From assembly GCA_026770025.1 (NCBI GenBank), contig JAMXDE010000003.1, positions 1,860,001 to 1,924,000 on the forward strand: a DNA stretch of 64,000 nt. The letters run 5' to 3'. Positions within the stretch are counted from its first letter, which is position 1, and each line of letters starts with the position of its first letter. Shown one piece after another: positions 51,117 through 61,338 of the stretch. The notes below the pieces were generated by a model, which saw only the letters and a program-made list of their open reading frames with translations, searched no databases and was not told where the DNA came from. Source of the DNA: Craspedostauros australis. Lineage: Eukaryota > Bacillariophyta > Bacillariophyceae > Mastogloiales > Achnanthaceae. A program made the translations under genes and the position numbers.

Positions 51117-52011
51117 CGGAGATGTTGTTGCTGTCCTCTCCGTGACGATTGCCTCTGTCGTTGCTCTTGATGATTACTATTCCACGAGAATGTGTCATAC
51201 CTTTTGTACCGATGGCATGATGATGACCCTTTCTGCTTCACATGTCGGTTGGATGGATTTCGTTTCCTGGGGCAGGTACGTGAGCCAAAGGCGAAAGAGA
51301 TTGTGATCAATCCTGCTTGGTTGCCTTGTGAGGATGGATCGGAACGACGCGACGCGCCGCAACGTCCTTTTGCGACTTGCGACCGATTTCGTGCTAACTT
51401 GTTTGGGACGAATAGTCATCGGGAGAACTTCTTGGCGTCGCATCTCTGGAGCGGGCAGTTGTCAATGTCCCCGACTGGAGAACAGAAAAGGCCTCTCTAA
51501 GAGAGATAATTCCTGCTGGGAGTAATTTATCTGTGACTGGGGAATGAAGAGGGACCACAGTGATAGATCAGAAACCGAGATGGTTCCATTGGCTCCTGGG
51601 CGGCCACCACCCAAACGCAACATCTGCAGCGACATCAACCCACGAACCACAATCACGACCATGATTACGATCACGTTGGGAGGAGTCCAATCCTTCTGGG
51701 GAAGGATTGGATGCGAGTAGTCGCGAGATGTAGTCGCATGTGAATACTCTTGTTCCTGCGATGTTGCAACTTGTTCACCCTCCTTCTGAATCCATTCCAT
51801 TTGATCCTCACGTTGACACCGGCACTTGATCTATTATAGCTCGTGCTATACCCCACAATGACTGTACTCCCACACGTGTTCGAGTGCAATCGCAGGATCC
51901 CACCATTACTATACACCCCACCATTCCACAAGAAGTCGAGCATTACGTAGTAGTATGTTACCCTAATGTTGCCCGTATGCATCGTATAATACCATGCGAA
52001 CATCCTCAACT
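51117..52011. other. Intergenic region between two minus-strand genes
   Basis: 895 bases holding the 3' flank of the ABC1K gene and the promoter of the LRR gene. No gene or specific element is recognised. Confidence 0.45.
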
Positions 52012-54210
52012 CTATTCATCGGCATCCTCCTCGAACTGCGTCTGCACGAACTTCTGCTGCGTCTTGTCGAATTTCTTGATCTTGGTGTTGGACACCAAGG
52101 CCTGCACGCCGAAGAATGCCGCACCCGCGATGGCCCCGTATCCGACCGCGGCGCGCGTCGCCAACCCGGCCACGTTCAGGAGCAGGGACGTCAGCAGCAC
52201 CTTCTCCATGCGATCGTTCGTCAACGACATGCGTTCCAGGGCCTTTTCATTCTCCAGCGATCGCACGCGGATCTTGAGCGTGCCGTCCGACATGGAACGC
52301 AACGTCTCTTCGACGAAGGCGATCTTGCGCGGCGACGTGATGGCCGTGTTGATGTCCTTGGAGTTCAGGCCAGTGGCCTTTCCGAATTTCACGGCCTTGC
52401 GTTCGAAGTCGCTGGAGTAATTATCCTGGGCCTCGACGAAGGTCTCGATGAAGGGCTGGGCGAGCTTGCCGATGTCGTACTCCGAATCGAGTCCCTTGCC
52501 GATGCCCTCAACGCTGGCGAACGCGCGGAAGATGAAGGTGAAGGTGGACGGGAAGCGGAAGACGTTGTTCTCCGTGAGGGTCTGCAAATCCGTGCCCACG
52601 GTCTCCTTGATGTTCTTTCCCTTCTTGCCGAGCTGGTTGTCCTTGAAGGTGCGCATGAAGTAACGCGCGAGCTTCTCGACGGCGAGACGATCGGCACCGC
52701 GCGCCAGAACACCGGCCTGCTCGACGCCGTCGACCAGCTTCTTGGCATTCTGCGCCAGCTCCGTGTCGCTGATCATGGGACCGCCCGCGAACAGGGCCGT
52801 GCAGAAGGTGCGGAAACCTTCGCGCACGTTGGGTTTGAGCTCGTCCATCATGCCGAAGTCGTAGTACACGAGGTTGCCCTTGTCGTCGACGCAGAGATTG
52901 CCGGGGTGGGGGTCGCAGTGGAAGTAGGACGTGTCAACGATCTGTCGCAGGAAGGCATCGGCCGTCTTCTTGGCGAGCTCCTTGCGGTCCAGCCCGAGCT
53001 GCTCGATGCGCTCGATGTCCGTGAGCTTTAAGGATTCGACGAATTCCATGGTGAGGACCTTGGCCGTCGTGAATTGGCGGTAGACCTTGGGCACGCGGAC
53101 GTAGTCAATGTCCTTGAAGTCGGTGGCGAATCGCTGGCAGTTGTCGGCCTCGTTGACGTAATCGATCTCGAGGTAGAGCAGGCGCTCGGATTCCTCGTAG
53201 ATGGAGACCCAGTCGCGATCGGCGCCGTCCGTCTTGGGATCGAATTTATCCAGCAGGACCGCGAGCTTGCGCAGGTTCTTGAGATCGACGTCGAAGAGCT
53301 CCTTGAGACCGGCACGCTGCACCTTGATGGCGATCTTCTGTCCGTTGTAGTAGGCCGTGTGGACCTGTCCCAAACTGGCCGCCTTGAGCGGTTCCTCCGA
53401 GAAGTCGGTGAAGACGTCATCGACGTCTTGGCCCAGCTCCTGCGAGATGATCTGCTTGGCGCGCTTGCCGCTGAAGGGCGGCACGTTGTCCTGCAGCGTC
53501 TTGAGCACGTCCGTGTAGGTCTTTGGCAGGACGTCCGTGCGCGTGGACACCACCTGCCCCAGCTTGACGAAGGTGGGTCCCAGCGTGAGGAGGCCGTCGC
53601 GGATGAAGGTGGCGGCCTCGATCTGCGCCTGCTGCACCTCCTCCTCCGAGGCTCCCTTCTTGCGCAGCTTGCGCGGTTTGAGCGACCGGAAGACGCACTT
53701 CAAGGCGAACTTCCAGATCTCCGCGTTGCGGCGCAGCGAAGTTCTGCCTCCGCGCTTCGACCATCCCTGCTCCAGCTCGTCGCCCTGGAATACTTGCTTC
53801 ACGTCCGCGTCCACCTCTTTTTTCGTTGGTTTTGTCACCGCCACTGCAGCAGAATCGTTTGGCGGTGTTGTCTGCCGTGTTGGCTTGGGTGCTGGCACCT
53901 CCGCACTTGCTTCATCGCTGATGGGTTGTCCGAGCTTGTCGTGCATCTGATCCACGGACAGTTCTGCGACTGCCTCCTTGCCCTCCGCCTTTGTTTCAGC
54001 TGCTGCTGCTGATTCCAGCACGGACTTCATGAGCTCCTCATCATCGACCATGGCCTCCCCGTTGACCGGCTTGGCCGTCGTGGCCATGCGCAAGGCATCA
54101 AATGAGGAACGCTGCTGCTTGGAGGCGGAATTGCCGGTGGGAGCGACGAAGGCATCTGCGGTTCCCTGCACGGTCAGCACGAATGCCAGCGTCACTGCGG
54201 ATACTCTCAT
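52012..54210 (-). CDS. Plastid-targeted ABC1/UbiB-family atypical kinase
   Basis: 732 residues from the ATG at 54210, chosen because it starts a signal peptide (VTLAFVLTVQGTADA) followed by FVAP, a textbook diatom plastid cleavage motif. The kinase core has every family hallmark: PTFVKLGQ near residue 217, the Ala-rich loop AASLGQVH near 278, AIKVQRAG, VNEADNCQRF, HCDPHPGN near 432 and YYDFG near 448. The C-terminus has two adjacent hydrophobic segments (about 670-700) that may anchor it in the thylakoid or plastoglobule. Plastid ABC1K proteins regulate prenylquinone metabolism and photoprotection through an unusual ATP-dependent activity. An extra 90-residue Ala/Pro/Thr-rich linker lies between the transit peptide and the core. 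Which plant ABC1K is closest cannot be decided by eye. Confidence 0.93.
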   Translation of the reverse strand: MRVSAVTLAFVLTVQGTADAFVAPTGNSASKQQRSSFDALRMATTAKPVNGEAMVDDEELMKSVLESAAAAETKAEGKEAVAELSVDQMHDKLGQPISDEASAEVPAPKPTRQTTPPNDSAAVAVTKPTKKEVDADVKQVFQGDELEQGWSKRGGRTSLRRNAEIWKFALKCVFRSLKPRKLRKKGASEEEVQQAQIEAATFIRDGLLTLGPTFVKLGQVVSTRTDVLPKTYTDVLKTLQDNVPPFSGKRAKQIISQELGQDVDDVFTDFSEEPLKAASLGQVHTAYYNGQKIAIKVQRAGLKELFDVDLKNLRKLAVLLDKFDPKTDGADRDWVSIYEESERLLYLEIDYVNEADNCQRFATDFKDIDYVRVPKVYRQFTTAKVLTMEFVESLKLTDIERIEQLGLDRKELAKKTADAFLRQIVDTSYFHCDPHPGNLCVDDKGNLVYYDFGMMDELKPNVREGFRTFCTALFAGGPMISDTELAQNAKKLVDGVEQAGVLARGADRLAVEKLARYFMRTFKDNQLGKKGKNIKETVGTDLQTLTENNVFRFPSTFTFIFRAFASVEGIGKGLDSEYDIGKLAQPFIETFVEAQDNYSSDFERKAVKFGKATGLNSKDINTAITSPRKIAFVEETLRSMSDGTLKIRVRSLENEKALERMSLTNDRMEKVLLTSLLLNVAGLATRAAVGYGAIAGAAFFGVQALVSNTKIKKFDKTQQKFVQTQFEEDADE

Positions 54211-55051
54211 CTTTCTTGTTCTTGTTGCTACTATTCTGTTCTGTTCAATTCTGTTCAATTCTGTTCTGATCTAATCTGTCTCGTCGTATCCGTACGAAGA
54301 TGGTTGGGTTGCAATGCTGTCTCTCGTCCAAGGGGGGGGTCTTCCTGGTCTTTTGGCAATGTTGTTGCGTCTGTTCCGAATGAAATGACAGGGAATAAAT
54401 CTCAGCAAGAAGGAACATGTTGTGGTGCGTGGTGTTGTCGCAGGTTTTGGACAGTTGCCCCATTTTTTCGTCCACGCAATTGACACCAACACGCTCACAC
54501 AGACACGCGAAGCAACAAAGCAGGAACGCATACGTCAACCCAAGATCCCTCGTTCAATCATGACGTGGTTGAAAACAAAATTGCGTCGGTCATTGTGGTG
54601 TTTCATTCGTTGACATATGTCGTAGACGACACGTGTAAATCGCGGTGAAATATATGAAAACAGACTTTATTTTGTGTACCATTCTACTAGTACCGTTGGC
54701 GAAGTACCCAAAATAAGGGATTCTCGTGAAGAACTCCTTTGTCCGTCGACGATGTTCTGCGAACACAAAGATCGCGGCCAAGCACTGCCACAACCACAAC
54801 ACAGTAATAGGTAGTCACCAACGAAGACTCCACAGACGTCACAAACATCACAGACATCACAGACATCACAAACATCACAAACATCACGAACATCACGAAC
54901 ATCACGAACATCAGAGAGCATCACTCCATCCATCCAACGACACACAATCACCCCACAGATCCGAACGCACATCCACAAACACATCCAGCAACAAGTCCGA
55001 TACGAGGAGCAACAGCAACCAATCTTATCTCACGTCATCATCATCATCCCC
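54211..55051. other. Divergent promoter region with a 9-bp repeat
   Basis: 840 bases between the ABC1K and serine acetyltransferase genes, both plastid-type. An ATTCTGTTC repeat lies next to the ABC1K start (about 54233-54266) and the 9-bp repeat at 54845-54913 lies in the serine acetyltransferase leader. No gene is seen. Confidence 0.45.
54845..54913. repeat. 9-bp tandem repeat, about eight copies
   Basis: Consecutive ACATCACAG, ACATCACAA and ACATCACGA units; variants occur in blocks, indicating stepwise expansion. Confidence 0.9.
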
Positions 55052-57010
55052 ATGACCAGGACAGAGACTTCACTGAATCGAACGATGGCGCTGCTGTCAC
55101 CATTCATCCTGTGGATGGCGATGACCTCGCCGCCGCATCCGGCAGCGGCATGGGTGGCACCGTCATCAGTCGCAAAGCCAACGGCTCCGTCCCATTTCCG
55201 CATTCCCTTTACCACCATCGGGCACTCGGAACTGCAACATCCCACGCAATCACTCACGAAGCTCCGCATGTGCGACAATGATGATGGCGACAGCGACTCA
55301 TCATTGTCATCATCGTCGCCGTCGCACACAAATGATGACTCCAAGAGCACCAACGGGAGCGCAGGCTTCAGCTACAACTTGGGGGTTGGGAAGCATGAAC
55401 CCACTCAATTCAAGATCACAAAGCCATCGGACAATGTGAAGGCGAGCCAGGGCGCCAGTGACGGTACCGAACATCCGTCTCAAGCCCAATCCAATCAAGC
55501 GCGGGAAGAGGAGACCACCAACAGTGCGAGTGATAGCAACGATGCAACCGAAGCAACGAAGCCAGAGCTCCATTGGTACGCACCCAAACCTGTTCAGAAA
55601 CCGGAAGATGAGTACGACGATGATCCAACTAGTGCCAATGACAGCACCAATGACAGCACCAATGACAGCACCAATGACAGCACCAATGACAGCACCAATG
55701 ATCACAAGAAAGCAGACAACAACAACAACAACAACAACAACAACACCTTGAAGACCAAAACACGACGCAAGATGGTACTGCGAGACGAGGAATCGCGTTT
55801 CTTGAAGAGGGCACTGTGGCATGAAGACCACTTCGATCAATCGCAGAACAGTCGCCAGGATGATGCTCATGCAAACGCAAGTGCAAAGGCAGATGATCCA
55901 AAACAGGCACAAACGCCAACTCCGCCCAAGATTACAACCGTCACGACGACGACTTCGGGATCCAGCACCACCAGCAGCAGCACGACGACTCAGGTGTCGC
56001 AAACGTCGCCTCCAGCAACACTAACAGCAACAGCATCAACACAGCCAGTCGCGTCGCAACCATCCGTGTTCTTCAACGAGAATGTGCCGACGAAGCCGTC
56101 GATCTTCTACCCGGACATTGATCTCAGCATCCCGTCGACTGTCTACGATCCTGAGAACAACATCGACGCCGTGTGGGACCTCTTGCGGTGGGAGGCGTAC
56201 CAGGAGGCGCAGCGCGAGCCTCTCCTCGTCAGCTTCTTGTATTCCAGCATCCTCAACCACCCCACGCTGGAATCCTCCCTCTCTTCCTTGCTCGCCAACC
56301 GCCTCAAAAGTCCAGCCATGATCTCGACCCAAGTCCAATCCCTCATCATGGAGTCCTTCCGGCTCGATGACGAGATCTCGCGACGCGTGCGTGCCGACAT
56401 CATGGCCGTGCGAGACCGCGATCCCGCCTGCACGTGCCTGCCCGACGTCTTCCTGTACTTCAAGGGATTCCAAGCGCTGCAAACCTACCGCGTCGCCCAC
56501 TCCCTCTGGATGAACGCCAACAAGCAGGTCCTGGCGCACTACCTCCAATCCCAAATGTCCCAGGTCTTCCAAATCGACATCCACCCCAACGCCACGCTGG
56601 GCAGCGGCATCATGCTGGACCACGGCACCGGCATCGTCATTGGCGAGACGGCACGCGTCGGGAACAACTGCAGCATCCTGCATCACGTCACCCTGGGCGG
56701 ATCCGGCAAGAAAGGCGTCGACCGACATCCCAAGGTCGGCGACGGCGTCCTCCTCGGTGCCGGTGCCAGCGTGCTGGGCAACATCGTCCTCGGCGATGGC
56801 TGCCAGGTGGGTGCCGGCACGTTGCTCGTGGCCAATCTGCCGGCCCATTCCGTAGCGGTCGGTGTGCCGGCCAAGATCATCGGCAGATTCGTCGACGTGA
56901 CGGAGCAGCCGTCCATCGGCATGAATCAGAACGTCATGGAGGCCCCGGGTATCACGACGGCCGGCGGCAAGAGTCGGAGGGGGTTGTTCGAGCAGTCGGA
57001 TGGTATATGA
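55052..57010 (+). CDS. Serine O-acetyltransferase, plastid-type, with long low-complexity insert
   Basis: 652 residues. The enzyme makes O-acetylserine from serine and acetyl-CoA, the committed step of cysteine synthesis. The N-terminus is signal-like (MALLSPFILWMAM, from Met12) and then reads AAAWVAPSS, close to the ASAFAP plastid motif with Trp in place of Phe. Residues about 70-350 are low complexity, including five NDST repeats, an Asn run and Thr/Ser stretches. The SATase N-terminal helical domain runs from about 356 (VWDLLRWEAYQEAQREPLL) to 500. The left-handed beta-helix follows: IDIHPNATLGSGIMLDHGTGIVIGETA, HHVTLGG, HPKVGDGVLLGAGASVLGN, VGVPAKIIG. The active-site His and Asp positions of the CysE family (DHGTG, HHVTLGG) are present. 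The family is usually 270-390 residues, so the insert is unusual. Confidence 0.93.
   Translation: MTRTETSLNRTMALLSPFILWMAMTSPPHPAAAWVAPSSVAKPTAPSHFRIPFTTIGHSELQHPTQSLTKLRMCDNDDGDSDSSLSSSSPSHTNDDSKSTNGSAGFSYNLGVGKHEPTQFKITKPSDNVKASQGASDGTEHPSQAQSNQAREEETTNSASDSNDATEATKPELHWYAPKPVQKPEDEYDDDPTSANDSTNDSTNDSTNDSTNDSTNDHKKADNNNNNNNNNTLKTKTRRKMVLRDEESRFLKRALWHEDHFDQSQNSRQDDAHANASAKADDPKQAQTPTPPKITTVTTTTSGSSTTSSSTTTQVSQTSPPATLTATASTQPVASQPSVFFNENVPTKPSIFYPDIDLSIPSTVYDPENNIDAVWDLLRWEAYQEAQREPLLVSFLYSSILNHPTLESSLSSLLANRLKSPAMISTQVQSLIMESFRLDDEISRRVRADIMAVRDRDPACTCLPDVFLYFKGFQALQTYRVAHSLWMNANKQVLAHYLQSQMSQVFQIDIHPNATLGSGIMLDHGTGIVIGETARVGNNCSILHHVTLGGSGKKGVDRHPKVGDGVLLGAGASVLGNIVLGDGCQVGAGTLLVANLPAHSVAVGVPAKIIGRFVDVTEQPSIGMNQNVMEAPGITTAGGKSRRGLFEQSDGI
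55632..55691 (+). repeat. 12-bp coding repeat (Asn-Asp-Ser-Thr), five copies
   Basis: Five nearly exact copies of AATGACAGCACC in the serine acetyltransferase gene, followed shortly by an AAC run encoding nine Asn. Confidence 0.9.
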
Positions 57011-57330
57011 TCATCATCACGACACAGCACAACTCGACACAACTCGACACAATCCATTATAATACATTGCATTGCATGATGATATTGTGCATGTTATGGT
57101 GTTGCAGTATGACCGTAGCGATCGTGCCTTGATTGGTAGTCTACCTCTAATCAACAATCAACAACATCTATCGAGGTCGTATTTGCCATCCCATGCATGC
57201 AACAGGTCTCTGGAGAGCAAGAGAGAGCCTCATGGAATGGAACAGCGGTGCCTTCGAAGAACGTTGTCGCCACAGGATCCATCCTCTTGCAAACATGCAC
57301 CAGGGCGAGCGCCGAAGAAATCTTCTGGGT
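57011..57330. other. Intergenic region up to the transposon
   Basis: 320 bases of 3' flank of the serine acetyltransferase gene; a short ACAACTCGACAC repeat lies at about 57027-57052. No gene is seen. Confidence 0.5.
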
Positions 57331-57366
57331 ATCCCTTTACGACCTATCGCCCAATAATTGGGCGAT
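57331..57366 (+). repeat. Left terminal inverted repeat and subterminal palindrome
   Basis: A 14-bp terminal repeat, then a 9-bp-arm palindrome with TAA loop. The loop-arm sequence GCCCA is shared with the right end, so the palindromes may be transposase-binding sites. Confidence 0.85.
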
Positions 57367-57751
57367 AAACAAATCGAAATCAGTTATTCAAACTTTTGAC
57401 CCCAACGCCTACGAGTGGGAACCTCTTTTCTTTACATATTATTAATCTTCTCGAGCTCCTCTTTCCAACCATGCTATCACATTTATATGTCTGTTACTGT
57501 CTTTAGGTTGATATAGTTGCCTAAAGTACTCGTGAATCGATTTTGAGCTGCGGGACTGTAGCTCATTCCATTGGCGAGACGCGAATCGCCAAATTGGCGA
57601 GGTCGCATTTTCGTTTTTCGAATCCGCTTCCTTGCCAACACCCACACGTCATGCCTTTGTTGTTACGTATCAGCATGCCTGTTGCTACTAATGTGCTGCT
57701 TGCGGGTTGTGGTGCCTGCTTCTCTTACCGTGCAACGAGCATCGCATCATG

Positions 57752-58733
57752 TGAGCATCACAACATCGCAACATCACAGGATGGCTGCATCACAACATCG
57801 CAACATTGTAACATCACAATATTGTAGCATCGCAGGTTCACAACATCGCAGCATCACAGCATCACGGCATCACAGCATCCCAACATCACAGCGTCACAGC
57901 ATTGCAAGATCGCAGCATCACAGCATCCCAACATCGCAGCATCACATCATCGCAGCGTTACAGCATTGCAGTGTCACAGCATCACAGCATCGCGGCATCG
58001 CAAGATTACAGCATCACAGCATCCCAACATCGCAGCATCACATCATTGCAGCGTCACACCATCACAGCATCGCGGCATCGCAAGATCACAGCATCCCAAC
58101 ATCGCAGCATTGCAACATCGCAGCGTCACAGCATTGCGGCATCACAGCATTGCAAGATCGCAGCATCACAGCATCGCAGCGTCACAGCGTCACAGCATTG
58201 CGGCATCGCAAGATCGCAGCGTCACACCATCACAGCATTGCGGCATTGCAAGATCACAGCATCCCAACATTGCAGCATTGCAACATCGCAGCGTCACAGC
58301 ATTGCGGCATCACAGCATTGCAAGATCGCAGCATCACAGCATCACAGCATTGCAGCGTCACAGCATCACAGCATCACAGCATTGCGGCATCGCAAGATCA
58401 CAGCATCCCAACATTGCAGCATTGCAACATCGCAGCATCACAGCATTGCGGCATCACAGCATTGCAAGATCGCAGCATCACAGCATCACAGCATTGCGGC
58501 ATTGCAAGATCACAGCGTCACAGCATCACAGCATTGCGGCATCGCAAGATTGCAGCATCACAGCATCACAGCATCCCAACATCCCAACATTGCGTCATCG
58601 CAGCATCAAATCATCACAGTATCGCAGCATTGCAACATCACATCATCACAACATTGCAGCATCACAGCATCGCAACATCGCAGCATCCCAACATTGCGAC
58701 ATCACATCATTGCAGCATCACAACATCACCCAA
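57752..58733 (+). repeat. 8-bp minisatellite (CATCACAG family), about 980 bp
   Basis: More than 100 tandem copies of an 8-bp unit CATCACAG with variants CATCGCAG, CATTGCAG, CATTGCGG, CGTCACAG and CATCCCAA. Because 8 is not a multiple of 3, three units (24 bp) encode an eight-residue peptide, and all three plus-strand frames read permutations of the same Ser-Gln-His-His-Ser-Ile-Thr-Ala repeat almost without stops. It lies inside the transposon, upstream of the transposase ATG. Confidence 0.95.
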
Positions 58734-58748
58734 TTCAAAAGCTTCGTC

Positions 58749-61214
58749 ATGGTTGATCCCCCCAAAAAGCCTTCACGAAAGCCTGCGCCCCGCACAGGCC
58801 CATCACCCACCTCACCCTCACACATGCACCATGCATACGACGGATCACCCTACAGCAGCTCACGGCCACACATCATATTCCTCAATGGAATGCCTTCCTC
58901 TGCCATCTTCTTTGCAGATAACAACAACACATCCAATTCTGAGCAAAGTCCAACCTACAGAGACTTCCTTGGAAACAACAAATCCTGCAACTGCAGCAAT
59001 GTTTGGGGCAATCCAAATCTGCCTGCATCAGGTACCACTGCCTCCTCATTGGACAATGACACAAATCATCAGTCTGGTCAGGAGAATGCCACAAATGGCA
59101 GCACTGTCAGCCCCTTCCCCTCACCAACACGCAAATCCTACACTGACAGCAGCAGCACGCAAGAGTTCTCCAGAGACACCACCACCACACAAGGTAGTTG
59201 CCATGGTTGTGCATTCTTCACTGGTGATGACAGCAACCAGAGAACCATTCCGCAGCTGGACTTCCCTCCATTCCCAACACCAACGGATGGGCAATCCCAG
59301 CACAACACTGTCTTCTCCAACAAATCCACCAAGTCACCCTGCAAATCCCACCATACAGCATCCCCAGGCAACAACATTGCCACTCCTCCAGTACCTCCGC
59401 TTCATCCAATGGTTCCTCCTCCATACTCTCCCCTACCAATTGGAAATCACAAGCCAAGATTTGCTGGCGTCCGGAATGTGAAGACAACAGTGGACAGCCT
59501 TCTGGAGATCATATTTCCATCTACATTGATGGAAAGAATCCAACAGCATTCCAACAATCATCTACGGAAGAGCAGCAGCATGGCTCCTGCCATCACAATT
59601 TTGGAGCTTTACATATTCCTGGCAATGTATTACTACATGGGAGTATGGACTGCACCATCCAAGAGGGACTATTGGCGTGCCACCCGTGTGTCTGTCCCAT
59701 CAAACACGCTCATGACTCACCTGAGCAGGGATCGATACAACATCATCTTCTGCCACATCCACTTCACTGCAGAGCTTCCTGACTTTGAAAACGGATCAAC
59801 AGCATCTTCCGCCACACCCATCCAGGTCAATGTTGATGAAGATGACATGCGAGCATGTGCAGGCAGTACCACCATGGCATCAGGAAGTGAATTGTCATCC
59901 ATCAGCACAGCTTCATTGAACATGCACACTACAGAGTTGAACGATTCTGAAGCCTTGGATATGAAGCCATCAGCACGAAAGAAGGCCAAAACGGACAGTG
60001 ACAGTGTTCAGTTGACCCGATCATGGTATCGGAAGGTGCAACCACTCCTCGACCACACAAATCTAGTGTCGAAACGCATCTGTACAAGACCAGGAGCTGC
60101 ATGTGCCATTGACGAAATGATGGTGCGGTTCAAAGGTCGATCAGCCCAGACACATCGGATGAAGCAGAAGCCAATCAAAGAAGGCTTCAAATTCTTTGCA
60201 TTGTGCTGTTCAAGCACTGGGTTCATGTACCATATCCTACCTGCAGGTCGACTTGACAAGACCACACGAATCAACAACACCGTGGAGGAGTTGATGAATG
60301 AACTTGACCGAAGCCATCATCATGTTGTCACCATGGACAACTTCTTCACGACCAAGACAGTTCTGCAGCGGTCGAGACAGATGGGCATTGGCATCTTGGG
60401 CACAGCATGCAAATGGAACGGATTCCCTCCAAAGGCAGTGAAGGAGGTGGAGGATAACAGGTTCAACAGTTTGTATATCTGGACCGAACCGAATGAGCAT
60501 GTGGTGACTTGGTGGGTGGACAACAACGTCGTCCTGATGGTGAGCACGGTTCACTATGGAAATGAGACGGTTGTTCGTGATCGTCACAAGCGAAGAGAGA
60601 CACGGATCAACAAGAAGCATCTCAAGACGGTGTGGGGGGATGATTGGAATGCAAGAATCCGCATTCCCAAAATGATCGATGACTACAATCACTGGATGGG
60701 TGGGGTTGACCGATGTGACCAGCTCATATCATATCATCGTCCAAACATGCGGTGCAGGAGGATATGGATGCCACTCATGTTCCATTTCCTGGATATCCTC
60801 AGAGCGAACGCATGGATCAGTCATTGTCATCTGGCAGACAAAGAGGAGAGGTTGTCCCAAAAAGAATTCATGCTGGAGATGGCGGAAGCCCTTGTGAGGA
60901 AGTCGTCCACATCGAGTTCAAGGGGCACAAGATCGTCTTCCCAGGTACCTAGACTCATAGTGACAAGGCACAGAATGAGCACAAACACCCCCATCCTCCC
61001 AGAAGCAAGATTGATGGGAGAAGACAGAGAACACGAGCAAGTTATTGTGAAAGGAGATTGGGCAAAAACGTGCAGATACTGTGCATTTCTGGCTGCAAAT
61101 GCAAGACTTTCTGGCAAGGAGGGAACCAAACCTAAACGGGTTACCAGGATGTGTAGCTTCTGCCGAGTCTATATCTGTAGGGATCATTGGGGTATATACC
61201 ATGGAAAGAAGTGA
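58749..61214 (+). CDS. piggyBac-type DDD transposase
   Basis: 821 residues from the ATG at 58749, the first after the minisatellite; the frame is open upstream through the repeat, so a longer protein cannot be excluded. Residues 1-230 are Ser/Thr/Pro-rich. The transposase domain starts near 236. The three catalytic Asp are in place: Asp455 in AIDEMMVRFKGR, Asp530 in VTMDNFFTTK and Asp654 in YNHWMGGVDRCDQ. The C-terminus (about 774-820) is a Cys/His-rich domain (CRYCAF, then CSFCRVYICRDHWGIYH), the zinc-binding domain that piggyBac transposases use to bind the ends. An acidic, low-complexity insert lies at about 340-410. No frameshift or internal stop is present, so the enzyme may be functional. 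Confidence 0.93.
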   Translation: MVDPPKKPSRKPAPRTGPSPTSPSHMHHAYDGSPYSSSRPHIIFLNGMPSSAIFFADNNNTSNSEQSPTYRDFLGNNKSCNCSNVWGNPNLPASGTTASSLDNDTNHQSGQENATNGSTVSPFPSPTRKSYTDSSSTQEFSRDTTTTQGSCHGCAFFTGDDSNQRTIPQLDFPPFPTPTDGQSQHNTVFSNKSTKSPCKSHHTASPGNNIATPPVPPLHPMVPPPYSPLPIGNHKPRFAGVRNVKTTVDSLLEIIFPSTLMERIQQHSNNHLRKSSSMAPAITILELYIFLAMYYYMGVWTAPSKRDYWRATRVSVPSNTLMTHLSRDRYNIIFCHIHFTAELPDFENGSTASSATPIQVNVDEDDMRACAGSTTMASGSELSSISTASLNMHTTELNDSEALDMKPSARKKAKTDSDSVQLTRSWYRKVQPLLDHTNLVSKRICTRPGAACAIDEMMVRFKGRSAQTHRMKQKPIKEGFKFFALCCSSTGFMYHILPAGRLDKTTRINNTVEELMNELDRSHHHVVTMDNFFTTKTVLQRSRQMGIGILGTACKWNGFPPKAVKEVEDNRFNSLYIWTEPNEHVVTWWVDNNVVLMVSTVHYGNETVVRDRHKRRETRINKKHLKTVWGDDWNARIRIPKMIDDYNHWMGGVDRCDQLISYHRPNMRCRRIWMPLMFHFLDILRANAWISHCHLADKEERLSQKEFMLEMAEALVRKSSTSSSRGTRSSSQVPRLIVTRHRMSTNTPILPEARLMGEDREHEQVIVKGDWAKTCRYCAFLAANARLSGKEGTKPKRVTRMCSFCRVYICRDHWGIYHGKK

Positions 61215-61338
61215 AACAGACACAAACAAAAAATCAGTAGTTTCTCACGATAACACTAGTTGTGAGGGGTACATACTTAGTTTTCACGTAGGCCCTGGTA
61301 GGGAAAATTCGTTCAAAAAACAACTAGTGTCATTATAT

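Noticed and set aside
52012-54012. Long plus-strand frames antisense to the ABC1 kinase
   Set aside because: The minus strand has all kinase motifs; GC-biased third positions keep the antisense frame open.
57752-58733. CRISPR-like array
   Set aside because: The unit is 8 bp with no spacers, in eukaryotic nuclear DNA inside a transposon; it is a minisatellite.
57571-58748. His/Gln/Ser-rich repeat protein as a separate gene
   Set aside because: Three overlapping frames encode the same peptide because the DNA is an 8-bp repeat; there is no independent evidence for a protein.
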